From Gryllotalpicola protaetiae (lineage in GTDB: Bacteria; Actinomycetota; Actinomycetes; Actinomycetales; Microbacteriaceae), in the NCBI RefSeq assembly GCF_003627055.1, contig NZ_CP032624.1, positions 620,001 to 684,000 on the forward strand: a stretch of 64,000 nucleotides of DNA. The letters run 5' to 3'. The notes under the pieces are model-generated. The model was not told the DNA's origin. It worked only from the letters and a program-made list of their open reading frames with translations, and did no database searches. This document shows positions 44,336 through 52,102 of the stretch, one piece after another (positions within the stretch are counted from its first letter, which is position 1; the number at the start of each line of letters is the position of its first letter). The position numbers were made by a program, and so were the translations under genes.

Positions 44336-45382
44336 TCAGCGGAGCTCGCGAGTGCGCTGACCGCCGCGCAGCGCCGCGGCGAGCGCGAGCACCGCGCCGA
44401 TCAGCACCGTGCCGATCAGGGTGAGCACGTTCACGTTGCCGTTGATGTACTCGGCCTGCCAGCGGCCGAGGTCGACGGGGCGCTCCTGATGATCGCCCGT
44501 CAGCCGGTCGAGCGCCGGCTGCAGCACCGCGAAGAGGTAGACCCCGGCGAACGCGACGGCGATGCCCGCCCGGTACAGCCCGGCGATGGGCAGGTAGCGG
44601 ATGACGAGCGCGATCACCCACGGCATCACGAGGCACACCGCGGTGATCGGCAGCGACTGCGTGACGAACGACGCGAGGTCGCCGTTCACCAGCGCGATGA
44701 CGAGCAGCAGCAGCACCAGGGCGACCGTGTCCGCGCCGAGCGCCAGCACGGTGCGGTGGTGCGACACCGGGGTCGGCAACGGGCGCGTCGCAAACCAGAT
44801 GGGCCCGAACACCAGCACGGCGGCGAACATCACCGCGCAGATCGCGATCAGCAGCCATCCGCCGTCATCGCTGTACAGCAGCCGCACGATCGCGAGCAGC
44901 GCGAACAGGCTGAACAGGCCGGCGCCCAGCACGAGCCAGCCCCGATGCAGCACGGGGAGCGCGAGCAGCGGCAGCGTCGTGAGGCTGAAGGCGAGGGCGA
45001 CCGCGGCGACGACGACCCAGTACCAGCTGAGCGTGTGCTCGACCGACAGGTTCACGATGAAGCAGGTGACGAGCGTCGTCGCGTAGGCGATCGACGTGCT
45101 CCAGAGCAGCGATGCCCGCCAACGGCGATAGACGCGCGCCTCGCGCTCGACCTGCTGCGACGCATGGTCGTCGCTCGCGTTGATGAGCTCGCCCTCGCTG
45201 ACGCGCAGCGCCTCGGCGAGTGGGCCGACGAGGGTGATGTCCGGGTATGAGAGCCCCCGCTCCCACTTCGAGACGGCCGACTCTGTGATGAACACACGGT
45301 CGGCGAGCTCGCGCTGAGTGAGGCCGGCTGCCTGCCGCTTCGCGATGACGAACTGGCCGAAGGCCTTCTTGGACGGGGTCAT
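44336..45382 (-). CDS. XRE-family regulator with C-terminal membrane domain
   Basis: 348 residues. The HTH_3 domain occupies 1-65 (FGQFVIAKRQAAGLTQRELA; ESAVSKWERGLSYPDITL). About eight hydrophobic helices from 90 to 340 follow. A membrane-tethered helix-turn-helix protein is seen in Firmicutes and actinobacteria; the ligand and targets are unknown. ATG start. No neighbouring gene looks like an obvious target, so autoregulation or a distant regulon is likely. Confidence 0.82.
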   Translation of the reverse strand: MTPSKKAFGQFVIAKRQAAGLTQRELADRVFITESAVSKWERGLSYPDITLVGPLAEALRVSEGELINASDDHASQQVEREARVYRRWRASLLWSTSIAYATTLVTCFIVNLSVEHTLSWYWVVVAAVALAFSLTTLPLLALPVLHRGWLVLGAGLFSLFALLAIVRLLYSDDGGWLLIAICAVMFAAVLVFGPIWFATRPLPTPVSHHRTVLALGADTVALVLLLLVIALVNGDLASFVTQSLPITAVCLVMPWVIALVIRYLPIAGLYRAGIAVAFAGVYLFAVLQPALDRLTGDHQERPVDLGRWQAEYINGNVNVLTLIGTVLIGAVLALAAALRGGQRTRELR

Positions 45383-45486
45383 AGTCAGACCAAAGCACGA
45401 CGCGCGGCCGGAGGCCGCCTTCTGGGCCGGATTCGCGACCCGACCGTCAAGCCAGTGGTGGAATCACGCGGATCTTCGGCATCCCG

Positions 45487-46044
45487 TCAGCAGATGATGT
45501 CGCCTGCCGCCGGCGCGCCGATGTCGATGGGCTGGCCTGTCGCGAGCGCGGCGCGGATCCCCTCGACGAGCTCGTCGGCCGGACGGGCGATGTCGAAGAC
45601 GCCGCCGCGCTCGTCTGCGCCGAGCGGCTCGAGCGTCGCGAGCTGCGAGCCGAGCAGCGTGGCGGGCATGAACTCGTGATGGCGGCCCGCGAGCCGGGCC
45701 TCGAGCAGCTCGCGCGAGCCGCTCAGCAGCGCGAAGTAGGTCTCCGGCGCATACTCGCGCAGCAGATCGCGGTAGGCGCGCTTGAGCGACGAGCACGCGA
45801 CGATCACGCCGTCGCCGACCGCGAGCCGCTCGCCGATGCGCCGCAGCCACGGCCAGCGGTCGTCGTCGGTGAGGGCGATGCCGGCGGCCTGCTTCTCCTT
45901 ATTCGCGGCGGGATGCAGGTCATCGCCGTCGATGAAGACGCGGCCGGATGCCGCGGCCAGCGCTTCGCCGACGGTCGACTTCCCCGAACCGCTGACGCCC
46001 ATGAGAACAATGGGCTGAAGTGTGACGACAGGCGCGGAATCCAT
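45487..46044 (-). CDS. gntK: Gluconokinase
   Basis: 185 residues from the ATG at 46044. P-loop VLMGVSGSGKSTVGEAL near 13-29, the family motif FIDGDDLHPAANKEKQAAGI near 37-57, DDRWPWLRRIGERL near 60, VACSSLKRAYRDLLRE near 82 and HHEFMPATLLGSQLATLEPL near 123-142. Phosphorylates D-gluconate to 6-phosphogluconate, the substrate of the divergent gnd product. Only 26 bp separate the two starts, so the promoters must overlap or the transcripts be nearly leaderless. Confidence 0.92.
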   Translation of the reverse strand: MDSAPVVTLQPIVLMGVSGSGKSTVGEALAAASGRVFIDGDDLHPAANKEKQAAGIALTDDDRWPWLRRIGERLAVGDGVIVACSSLKRAYRDLLREYAPETYFALLSGSRELLEARLAGRHHEFMPATLLGSQLATLEPLGADERGGVFDIARPADELVEGIRAALATGQPIDIGAPAAGDIIC

Positions 46045-46070
46045 CTCTCTATCTTGACTACTGTTGACCC

Positions 46071-47534
46071 ATGACAGAGCAGTCCGTGGCAAACATCGGT
46101 GTCGTCGGTCTTGCGGTGATGGGGTCGAACCTCGCCCGCAACCTCGCCTCGCGCGAAGGGAACACCGTCGCGATCTTCAACCGTTCATGGGAGCGCACCG
46201 AGACGCTCATCACCGAGCACCCGGAGGCCGGCTTCGTCCCGGCGCACAGCTATGAGGAGTTCGCGGCGTCGCTCTCGAAGCCGCGCACGGCGATCATCAT
46301 GGTGCAGGCGGGCCGCGGCACGGACGCCGTCATCGACGAGCTGACCAAGGTGTTCGAGCCGGGCGACATCATCGTCGACGGCGGCAACGCGAACTTCCAC
46401 GACACGATCGCCCGCGAGCAGGCCGTGCGTGAGACCGGCATCCATTTCGTCGGCACCGGCATCTCCGGCGGCGAGGAGGGGGCGCTGCACGGGCCCTCGA
46501 TCATGCCGGGCGGCTCGGTCGAGTCGTACGAGACCCTCGGGCCGATCCTCGCGTCGATCGCGGCCCGCGCCGACGACGGCGAGCCCTGCGTCACCCACGT
46601 CGGCACCGACGGCGCCGGCCACTTCGTGAAGATGGTGCATAACGGCATCGAGTACGCCGACATGCAGCTCATCGCCGAGGCGTACGACCTGATCCGCCGC
46701 GGCACGGGCAAGACCCCCGCCGAGATCGCCGATGTGTTCGACGAGTGGAACACCACCGAGCTCGAGTCGTACCTCATCGAGATCACGGCGCAGGTGCTGC
46801 GCCAGACGGATGCCGAGACGGGCAAGCCGCTCGTCGACGTGATCCTCGACGCAGCCGGCGCCAAGGGCACCGGCGCGTGGACAGTGCAGAACGCGCTCGA
46901 CCTCGGTGTTCCGGTGTCGGGCATCGCTGAGGCCGTGTTCGCCCGCTCGCTCTCATCGAAGGCGGCGCAGCGCGCGGCTGCGGCCGGTGTGCTGCCCGGG
47001 CCGTCGAGCGAGGACTGGAAGCCCTCCGACCCCGACGCGTTCATCGAGGACGTGCGCCAGGCGCTGTACGCGTCGAAGATCATCGCGTACTCGCAGGGCT
47101 TCGACGAGATCATCGCCGGAGCCGAGCAGTTCGGCTGGGACATCAAGAAGGGCGAGATCGCGAAGATCTGGCGCGCGGGCTGCATCATCCGGGCGCGCTT
47201 CCTCGGCCGCATCACCGAGGCGTACGCCTCCGATCCGTCGCTGGTCGCCCTCGTGCTGGCGCCGTACTTCCGCGACGCCGTCACCGAGGCTCAGGGGGCA
47301 TGGCGCCGCGTCGTCGTGTCGGCCGCAGAGGCAGGCATCCCCTCGCCCGCGTTCTCGTCGTCGCTCGCGTACTACGACGGCCTGCGCGCCGAGCGCCTGC
47401 CCGCCGCGCTCGTGCAGGGGCAGCGCGACTTCTTCGGCGCGCACACCTACAAGCGCATCGACAAGGACGGCATCTTCCACACCCTGTGGTCGGGTGATCG
47501 CTCGGAGATCGAGACCGAGCCTTCCTGGCACTAG
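46071..47534 (+). CDS. gnd: 6-phosphogluconate dehydrogenase (decarboxylating)
   Basis: 487 residues, the long GndA form. NADP motif VVGLAVMGSNLARNLASR near 10-27, substrate motifs GGNANFHDTIAREQ near 105 and GTGISGGEEGALHGPSIMPGG near 127, the catalytic Lys/His block HFVKMVHNGIEYADMQLIAE near 184-203, and a C-terminal AHTYKRIDKDGIFHTLW. Converts 6-phosphogluconate to ribulose 5-phosphate with NADPH. ATG start. The divergent gluconokinase supplies its substrate. A nested terminator follows. Confidence 0.96.
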   Translation: MTEQSVANIGVVGLAVMGSNLARNLASREGNTVAIFNRSWERTETLITEHPEAGFVPAHSYEEFAASLSKPRTAIIMVQAGRGTDAVIDELTKVFEPGDIIVDGGNANFHDTIAREQAVRETGIHFVGTGISGGEEGALHGPSIMPGGSVESYETLGPILASIAARADDGEPCVTHVGTDGAGHFVKMVHNGIEYADMQLIAEAYDLIRRGTGKTPAEIADVFDEWNTTELESYLIEITAQVLRQTDAETGKPLVDVILDAAGAKGTGAWTVQNALDLGVPVSGIAEAVFARSLSSKAAQRAAAAGVLPGPSSEDWKPSDPDAFIEDVRQALYASKIIAYSQGFDEIIAGAEQFGWDIKKGEIAKIWRAGCIIRARFLGRITEAYASDPSLVALVLAPYFRDAVTEAQGAWRRVVVSAAEAGIPSPAFSSSLAYYDGLRAERLPAALVQGQRDFFGAHTYKRIDKDGIFHTLWSGDRSEIETEPSWH

Positions 47535-47554
47535 CCAACTCGGCCGTTCGCCCC

Positions 47555-47622
47555 GTGCGCGGGTGAAACGACGTGTGCGCGGGAGAAACTTCTCCCGCGC
47601 ACAGGCGTTTTCACCCGCGCAC
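47555..47622. terminator. Double nested hairpin between gnd and clc
   Basis: Outer arms GTGCGCGGGTGAAA / TTTCACCCGCGCAC and inner arms TGTGCGCGGGAGAA / TTCTCCCGCGCACA, all perfect 14-mers. The two left arms are near-copies of each other, so the outer and inner stems can also cross-pair. It serves convergent genes. Confidence 0.75.
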
Positions 47623-47625
47623 GCG

Positions 47626-48882
47626 TTAGATGTCGAGCTTCCTCGGGGCCCGGTCTTCCGCGTGCTCGAGGAGCCGGCGCGTGAGGACTGAGCCGGCGAC
47701 CGCGATGCCGAGCGGGGCGAGGAGCTCGAACGGCGCGTGCGTCAGCTCGAACACGATCGCGAGGGCCATGAGCGGCGCCTTCTGGCTGGCGGCGAGCAGA
47801 GCCGCTCCCCCGAGGATCGCGAACGCGGCGACCGGCGAGCCGGGCCAGAGCAGCGCCCAGCCGATGCCCAGCGCGGCCCCGGCGGCCGCACCGACCGCGA
47901 TCGCCGGCTGCAGCACGCCGCCGGCCGCGCCGCTGCGGATCGTCAGCAGCGTCAGCACCGATTTCGCGGCGAACCCGAACACGAGCACACCGAGCGCCGC
48001 CCACGACGTCGAGCCGAACGCGTACTGCCCGAGCGCGCGCCCGTTGCCCATCACCTGCGGCAGCCAGATGCCGACGACGGCGACGATGACGGATGCCGCG
48101 GGCAGCAGCCACAGGATGGCGGCGCCGCTCGGCTTCTTCCGCTCGGCCCAGGCCGTCCAGTGCGAGAACCAGTAGCCGAGGAATCCGAAAGCCGGCCCGA
48201 AGATCAGCGCGAAGACCGCGAGCGACCAGGACGCGTGCACCGCAGGCAGTGCATAGAACGCATGGCCGCCCTCGACGATGCTCGCGACGAGCGCCGCGAG
48301 CGCCGAGGCGCCGAGCGCGACGCCGATCGCCTCGAGCGACAGCTCGGCCAGCAGGATCTCGACGGTGAACAGCGCCCCTGCGAGCGGCACGTTGTAGACG
48401 CCCGCGAGGCCCGCGCCCGCCGCCGCAGCGACGACGAGGGTGCGCTCGCGCGCGTCGAGGCCGAACACCCGCGCGAACCCGCCGCCGATCAGCGCGCCGA
48501 GCTCGCGCGGCGCGACCTCGCGACCGACCGGCGCGCCCGCGCCGACGATGAAGATCTGCAGGCCCGCGTGCACGATGGTCTCCCACCAGGGCATCGGCGT
48601 GCCGGTGACGGCCTTCTGCACGCTGGGCACCGCGCGTGCGCGCGTGCGGATCAGCCACCACACGACCGCCGCGATCGTGCACGCCACGATCACCGCGGCG
48701 AAGCGGCGCCAGACCGGGGCATCCACCGCGCCGGGGCGCGCGGGGTTCTCGAAATAGCCGAACGCGACGCTCTCGACGCCACGGAAGAACAGGGTGACGA
48801 GCCCGGCCATGGCCCCGACCAGCACCCCGACGATCAGAATGACGAGCGCGAGGCGCAGGATGCGTCGGGCGGGGGCAGGCAT
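47626..48882 (-). CDS. ClC-family chloride channel/antiporter
   Basis: 418 residues with about ten to twelve membrane helices. ClC landmarks: the gating-Glu region APVGREVAPRELGALIGGGF near 118-137 (GREVA instead of the canonical GKEGP), FNVPLAGALFTVEILLAELS-type helix (YNVPLAGALFTVEILLAEL) near 160, and LTIRSGAAGGVLQPAIAVGA near 310. No CBS domains. Exchanges chloride (or another anion) for protons across the membrane. ATG start at 48882; alone, convergent with gnd. Confidence 0.88.
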   Translation of the reverse strand: MPAPARRILRLALVILIVGVLVGAMAGLVTLFFRGVESVAFGYFENPARPGAVDAPVWRRFAAVIVACTIAAVVWWLIRTRARAVPSVQKAVTGTPMPWWETIVHAGLQIFIVGAGAPVGREVAPRELGALIGGGFARVFGLDARERTLVVAAAAGAGLAGVYNVPLAGALFTVEILLAELSLEAIGVALGASALAALVASIVEGGHAFYALPAVHASWSLAVFALIFGPAFGFLGYWFSHWTAWAERKKPSGAAILWLLPAASVIVAVVGIWLPQVMGNGRALGQYAFGSTSWAALGVLVFGFAAKSVLTLLTIRSGAAGGVLQPAIAVGAAAGAALGIGWALLWPGSPVAAFAILGGAALLAASQKAPLMALAIVFELTHAPFELLAPLGIAVAGSVLTRRLLEHAEDRAPRKLDI

Positions 48883-48920
48883 GCCTCGACGCTAGTGGAT
48901 GCTTAGGTGCTGGGGGCGCG

Positions 48921-49718
48921 TCAGCGGTCGGTGAACACGGCGTCGCGCTTCTCGCGGAACGCGGCGATCGCCTCTGCCATGTCCTCGGTGCGGGTGGCGA
49001 GCACCTGCCCGCGGTTCTCGAGCTCGATCGCGGCCGCGTATGACGGGATCTCGAGGTTCGCCTTCAGCGCCGACTTGGAGAGCCGCACCGCCGACGGCGA
49101 GTTGGCGGCGATGCGCGCGGCGAGCTCGACCGCGGCGGCCACGACGTCACCGTCGACGACCCGGTTCACGAGGCCCAGCCGCGCGGATTCGGTCGCGTCC
49201 AGCTGGCCGCCCGTGAACACGAGCTCGGCGGCCGCGCCGTAGCCGATCGCGCGCGGCAGCAGCCACGAGACACCGAGGTCGCCGGCCGAGAGGCCGATGC
49301 GGGTGAAGCCCGCGACGAAGGCGGCCGCGGACCCCGCGAGGCGGATGTCCGCGGCGAGGGCGAGCGAGATTCCCGCGCCCACCGCCGGCCCGTTGACCGC
49401 AGCGATGACCGGAACGTGCACGTCGCGCACGGCGACGAACGGCCGCACCGCGCGCTCTTGCAGCCGGAGCTGCAGCGGCGTCGGATTCCCGCTCAGGGTG
49501 CCGAGCACCGAGAGGTCGAGGCCGGAGCAGAACGCGCGGCCGCTGCCCGTCACGACGACGGCGCGCAGCGAGGCATCGGCGTCGAGCTCGCGCGCGACGG
49601 CCTCGAGCCGGTCGAGCGTCTCGAGGGTGAGCGAGTTCATCCGCTCCGGATTGTTCAGGGTCACGAGGGCGACGCCCTCGCTCGGGGTCGTCACGACGAC
49701 GGTGTCGGTCTCAGCCAT
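48921..49718 (-). CDS. Enoyl-CoA hydratase/isomerase family protein
   Basis: 265 residues, crotonase fold. Oxyanion-hole stretches AVVVTGSGRAFCSGLDLSVL near 52-71 and AAVNGPAVGAGISLALAADI near 103-122; RIGLSAGDLGVSWLLPRAIG near 140 holds one catalytic acid position as Asp. Hydrates or isomerises an acyl-CoA; substrate unknown. ATG start. No other fatty-acid gene is nearby. Confidence 0.88.
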   Translation of the reverse strand: MAETDTVVVTTPSEGVALVTLNNPERMNSLTLETLDRLEAVARELDADASLRAVVVTGSGRAFCSGLDLSVLGTLSGNPTPLQLRLQERAVRPFVAVRDVHVPVIAAVNGPAVGAGISLALAADIRLAGSAAAFVAGFTRIGLSAGDLGVSWLLPRAIGYGAAAELVFTGGQLDATESARLGLVNRVVDGDVVAAAVELAARIAANSPSAVRLSKSALKANLEIPSYAAAIELENRGQVLATRTEDMAEAIAAFREKRDAVFTDR

Positions 49719-49787
49719 GATCCCATCCTGCTCGCTCGGCTGGGCGGTCGGGCGCAGGGAGTGCCGTCTGGGCCATGCTTAGGCCTC

Positions 49788-49853
49788 GCACGATTCGTCA
49801 CAATCCGCACGATCCGTCACCCCGAAACGCGTCGGCAGAGTGACGAATCGTGC
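49788..49853 (-). terminator. Hairpin with tandem left arm after the luxS-rlmC operon
   Basis: Arms GCACGATTCGTCAC (49788-49801) and GTGACGAATCGTGC (49840-49853) pair perfectly. The loop holds a near-copy of the left arm, GCACGATCCGTCAC (49807-49820), giving two alternative stems. It lies 56 bp past the rlmC stop. Confidence 0.7.
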
Positions 49854-49908
49854 GTCTCGTGCCCGGCGGCGCCCGGCGCCGTCACCGCCAGCGCCTGAAG
49901 CCGACGGT

Positions 49909-51117
49909 CTATGCGCGCTCGAGGAGCACCAAGGTCTCGAAGTGCGCAGTGTGGGGGAACATGTCGAAGACCTGGGCGCGCGTCGGGCGCAGCGAGGGCA
50001 TCGCGGCGAGGTCACGGGCCAGCGATTCCGCGTTGCAGCTCGAGTAGAGCACGTGCCGCACACCGCTCGCCTCGAGCCAGCCCGCGAGTTCGGGGCCGAG
50101 ACCGCGGCGCGGGGGGTTCACGACGACGAGATCGGGGGCGGATGCCTGGGCGAGCGCCCACTGCGTGGCATCCGCTGCGATGAAAGCCGCGTCGAGGTTG
50201 GCGGATGCCGCAGCCATGGTCGCGGACGCGACGGCGTCTTCGCTGAGCTCGACGCCGGTGACGCGGAAAGGACCGTTTCGAGACGCGGCTTCGCTGCTCC
50301 TCAACGATCGGCGCGCGGCAGCGAGGTGCAGGGCGAAGCCGCCGACGCCGCAGTAGAGGTCCCACGCGGAAGCCGGCGCGAGCTCCGCCGCCCAGGCCGC
50401 ACCCGTTGCGTAAAGCCGCGCCGCAATCGACTCGTTCGTCTGCACGAAACTGCGCGGAAGCAGGCTCAGGGTGAGGTCGTCGAACGGCAGCTCGAGCGCG
50501 CGCTCGTCGGTCAGCCAGAGCTCATCTTCGCCCTCGAGCACGGCCTTGTGCTCGGGCAGCAGGTTCACGGTGACGACTCGCAGCTGCGTCAGCCGGGCGC
50601 GCAGCGCGGGCAGGTGCTTGCGGATGCGGCCGATGGATTCCGTCGAACGCAGCACGAAGCGCAGCATCAGCTCGCCCCGAGCGTTTGTGGTGACGATCAG
50701 GTACTTCAGCTCACCGCGGCGCGCGGGGATGTCGTACGGAACGAGCCGGGCCATGGTGATGAAGGCGGCGAGCGTAGGCAGCACCGACCGGATCGGCTCC
50801 GCCACGATCGGGCAGCCCTCGAGGTCGACGCCGTGCTGCTCGCCGTCGAGGATGCCGAGGGTCGGGGCATCCGCCGTGCCGCCGATCACCAGCTTCGCCT
50901 TCGTGCGGAAGCCGGCCGTCTCGCTCGCGACGGGTGCGAGCCAGTCAATGCTGCGCCTGTCGGGCCCGGCGAACGCATCGATCAGCTCACGCGCACGTGC
51001 CTGTTTGCCCGCCAGCTGGTCGCCGTACGCGACGTCGAGCAGCGAGCAGGAGCGGCAGGTTCCCGCGTCGAAGTAGGCGCAGGGTATGGCGACGGATGCC
51101 GTGAAGTTACGCGGCAC
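49909..51117 (-). CDS. rlmC: 23S rRNA (uracil-C5)-methyltransferase, RlmC/RumB-like
   Basis: 402 residues. N-terminal iron-sulfur cysteines (CAYFDAGTCRSCSLL, plus EGCPIVAE near 100), SAM motif WDLYCGVGGFALHLA near 250, PPRRGLGPELAG near 338 and the catalytic Cys in YSSCNAESLARDLA near 360. Methylates one uridine of 23S rRNA; the exact position is inferred from length without a TRAM domain. The GTG start overlaps the prs 3' end by 11 bp. Oddity: about 13 residues after the SAM motif (RSLRSSEAASRNGPF) come from a REP-like sequence inserted in frame. Confidence 0.85.
   Translation of the reverse strand: MPRNFTASVAIPCAYFDAGTCRSCSLLDVAYGDQLAGKQARARELIDAFAGPDRRSIDWLAPVASETAGFRTKAKLVIGGTADAPTLGILDGEQHGVDLEGCPIVAEPIRSVLPTLAAFITMARLVPYDIPARRGELKYLIVTTNARGELMLRFVLRSTESIGRIRKHLPALRARLTQLRVVTVNLLPEHKAVLEGEDELWLTDERALELPFDDLTLSLLPRSFVQTNESIAARLYATGAAWAAELAPASAWDLYCGVGGFALHLAAARRSLRSSEAASRNGPFRVTGVELSEDAVASATMAAASANLDAAFIAADATQWALAQASAPDLVVVNPPRRGLGPELAGWLEASGVRHVLYSSCNAESLARDLAAMPSLRPTRAQVFDMFPHTAHFETLVLLERA
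50273..50311. repeat. Degenerate REP-like palindrome inside rlmC
   Basis: CCGTTTCGAGAC ... GCTCCTCAACGATCGG, with outer arms CGTT/AACG and an inner GCGGC-TTC-GCTGC. It shares the CTCCTCAAC block and layout with 5758-5798. On the coding strand it reads GTTGAGGAGC...GTCTCGAAAC. Confidence 0.5.
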
Positions 51118-52102
51118 CGTCGAACATCGAGGTCACGGAGCCGTCGTCGAAGACTTCATGGATCGCGCGGGCGAGCAGCGGCGCGATCGACAGCACGGTG
51201 AGGCGCTCCCAGCGCTTGTCGGCCGGTACCGGCAGCGTGTCGGTGACGACCACCTGATCGATGAACTCGCTCTGCAGGATCTCGATCGCCGGGTCGGAGA
51301 ACACGGCGTGGGTCGACGCGACGACGACGCCGGTCGCGCCGTTCTCCTTCAGTGCTTCGGCCGCCTTGACGATCGTGCGGCCCGTGTCGATGAGGTCGTC
51401 GACCAGCAGGCAGACGCGGCCGGCGACATCGCCGACGATCTCGTGAACGGTGACATCGTTGTGCACCTTCGGGTCGCGGCGCTTGTGGATGATCGCCAGC
51501 GGCACGCCGAGCTTGTCGCTCCAGGCATCCGCCACCTTCACTCGCCCCATGTCGGGCGAGACGACCGTGAGGGTCGCGGGGTCCAGGGACTTCTTGAAGT
51601 GCGTGAGCAGCACCGGCATCGCGAACAGGTGGTCGACGGGGCCGTCGAAGAAGCCCTGGATCTGCGCCGCATGCAGATCGACCGACATGATGCGGTCTGC
51701 GCCGGCGACCTTGAACATGTCGGCGACGAGGCGGGCCGAGATCGGCTCGCGGCCGCGCCCCTTCTTGTCTTGCCGGGCGTAGGGGTAGTACGGCGCGACG
51801 ACGGTGATGCGCTTCGCCGACGCGCGCTTCGCTGCGTCGACCATGATGAGCTGCTCCATGAGCCACTCGTTGATCGGCCGGGTGTGCGACTGCATCACGA
51901 AGATGTCGGCGCCGCGCACGCTCTCTTCGAAGCGGGTGTAGATCTCGCTGCCCGCGAAGGTGCGGATGTCGGTGGGCAGCAGCTCGATGCCAAGCTCGTC
52001 GGCCACGTCCTGAGCGAGCTCCGGGTGGGCGCGACCGGAAACCAGCACGAGCCGGCGGCGCGCATCGGACTTGATCCCCCACTGGGTCACGGATTCCGTC
52101 AC
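51107..52102 (-). CDS. prs: Ribose-phosphate pyrophosphokinase
   Basis: 331 residues. Makes PRPP from ribose 5-phosphate and ATP. RRLVLVSGRAHPELAQDVAD at the start, ATP loop VVAPYYPYARQDKKGRGREP near 100-119, VDLHAAQIQGFF near 137, flexible-loop region KRRDPKVHNDV near 205 and the PRPP-binding DDLIDTGRTIVKAAE near 227. GTG start with GTGA overlap onto glmU; the same frame runs on upstream inside glmU and was not used. glmU-prs coupling is common in bacteria. Confidence 0.95.
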   Translation of the reverse strand: MTESVTQWGIKSDARRRLVLVSGRAHPELAQDVADELGIELLPTDIRTFAGSEIYTRFEESVRGADIFVMQSHTRPINEWLMEQLIMVDAAKRASAKRITVVAPYYPYARQDKKGRGREPISARLVADMFKVAGADRIMSVDLHAAQIQGFFDGPVDHLFAMPVLLTHFKKSLDPATLTVVSPDMGRVKVADAWSDKLGVPLAIIHKRRDPKVHNDVTVHEIVGDVAGRVCLLVDDLIDTGRTIVKAAEALKENGATGVVVASTHAVFSDPAIEILQSEFIDQVVVTDTLPVPADKRWERLTVLSIAPLLARAIHEVFDDGSVTSMFDGAA

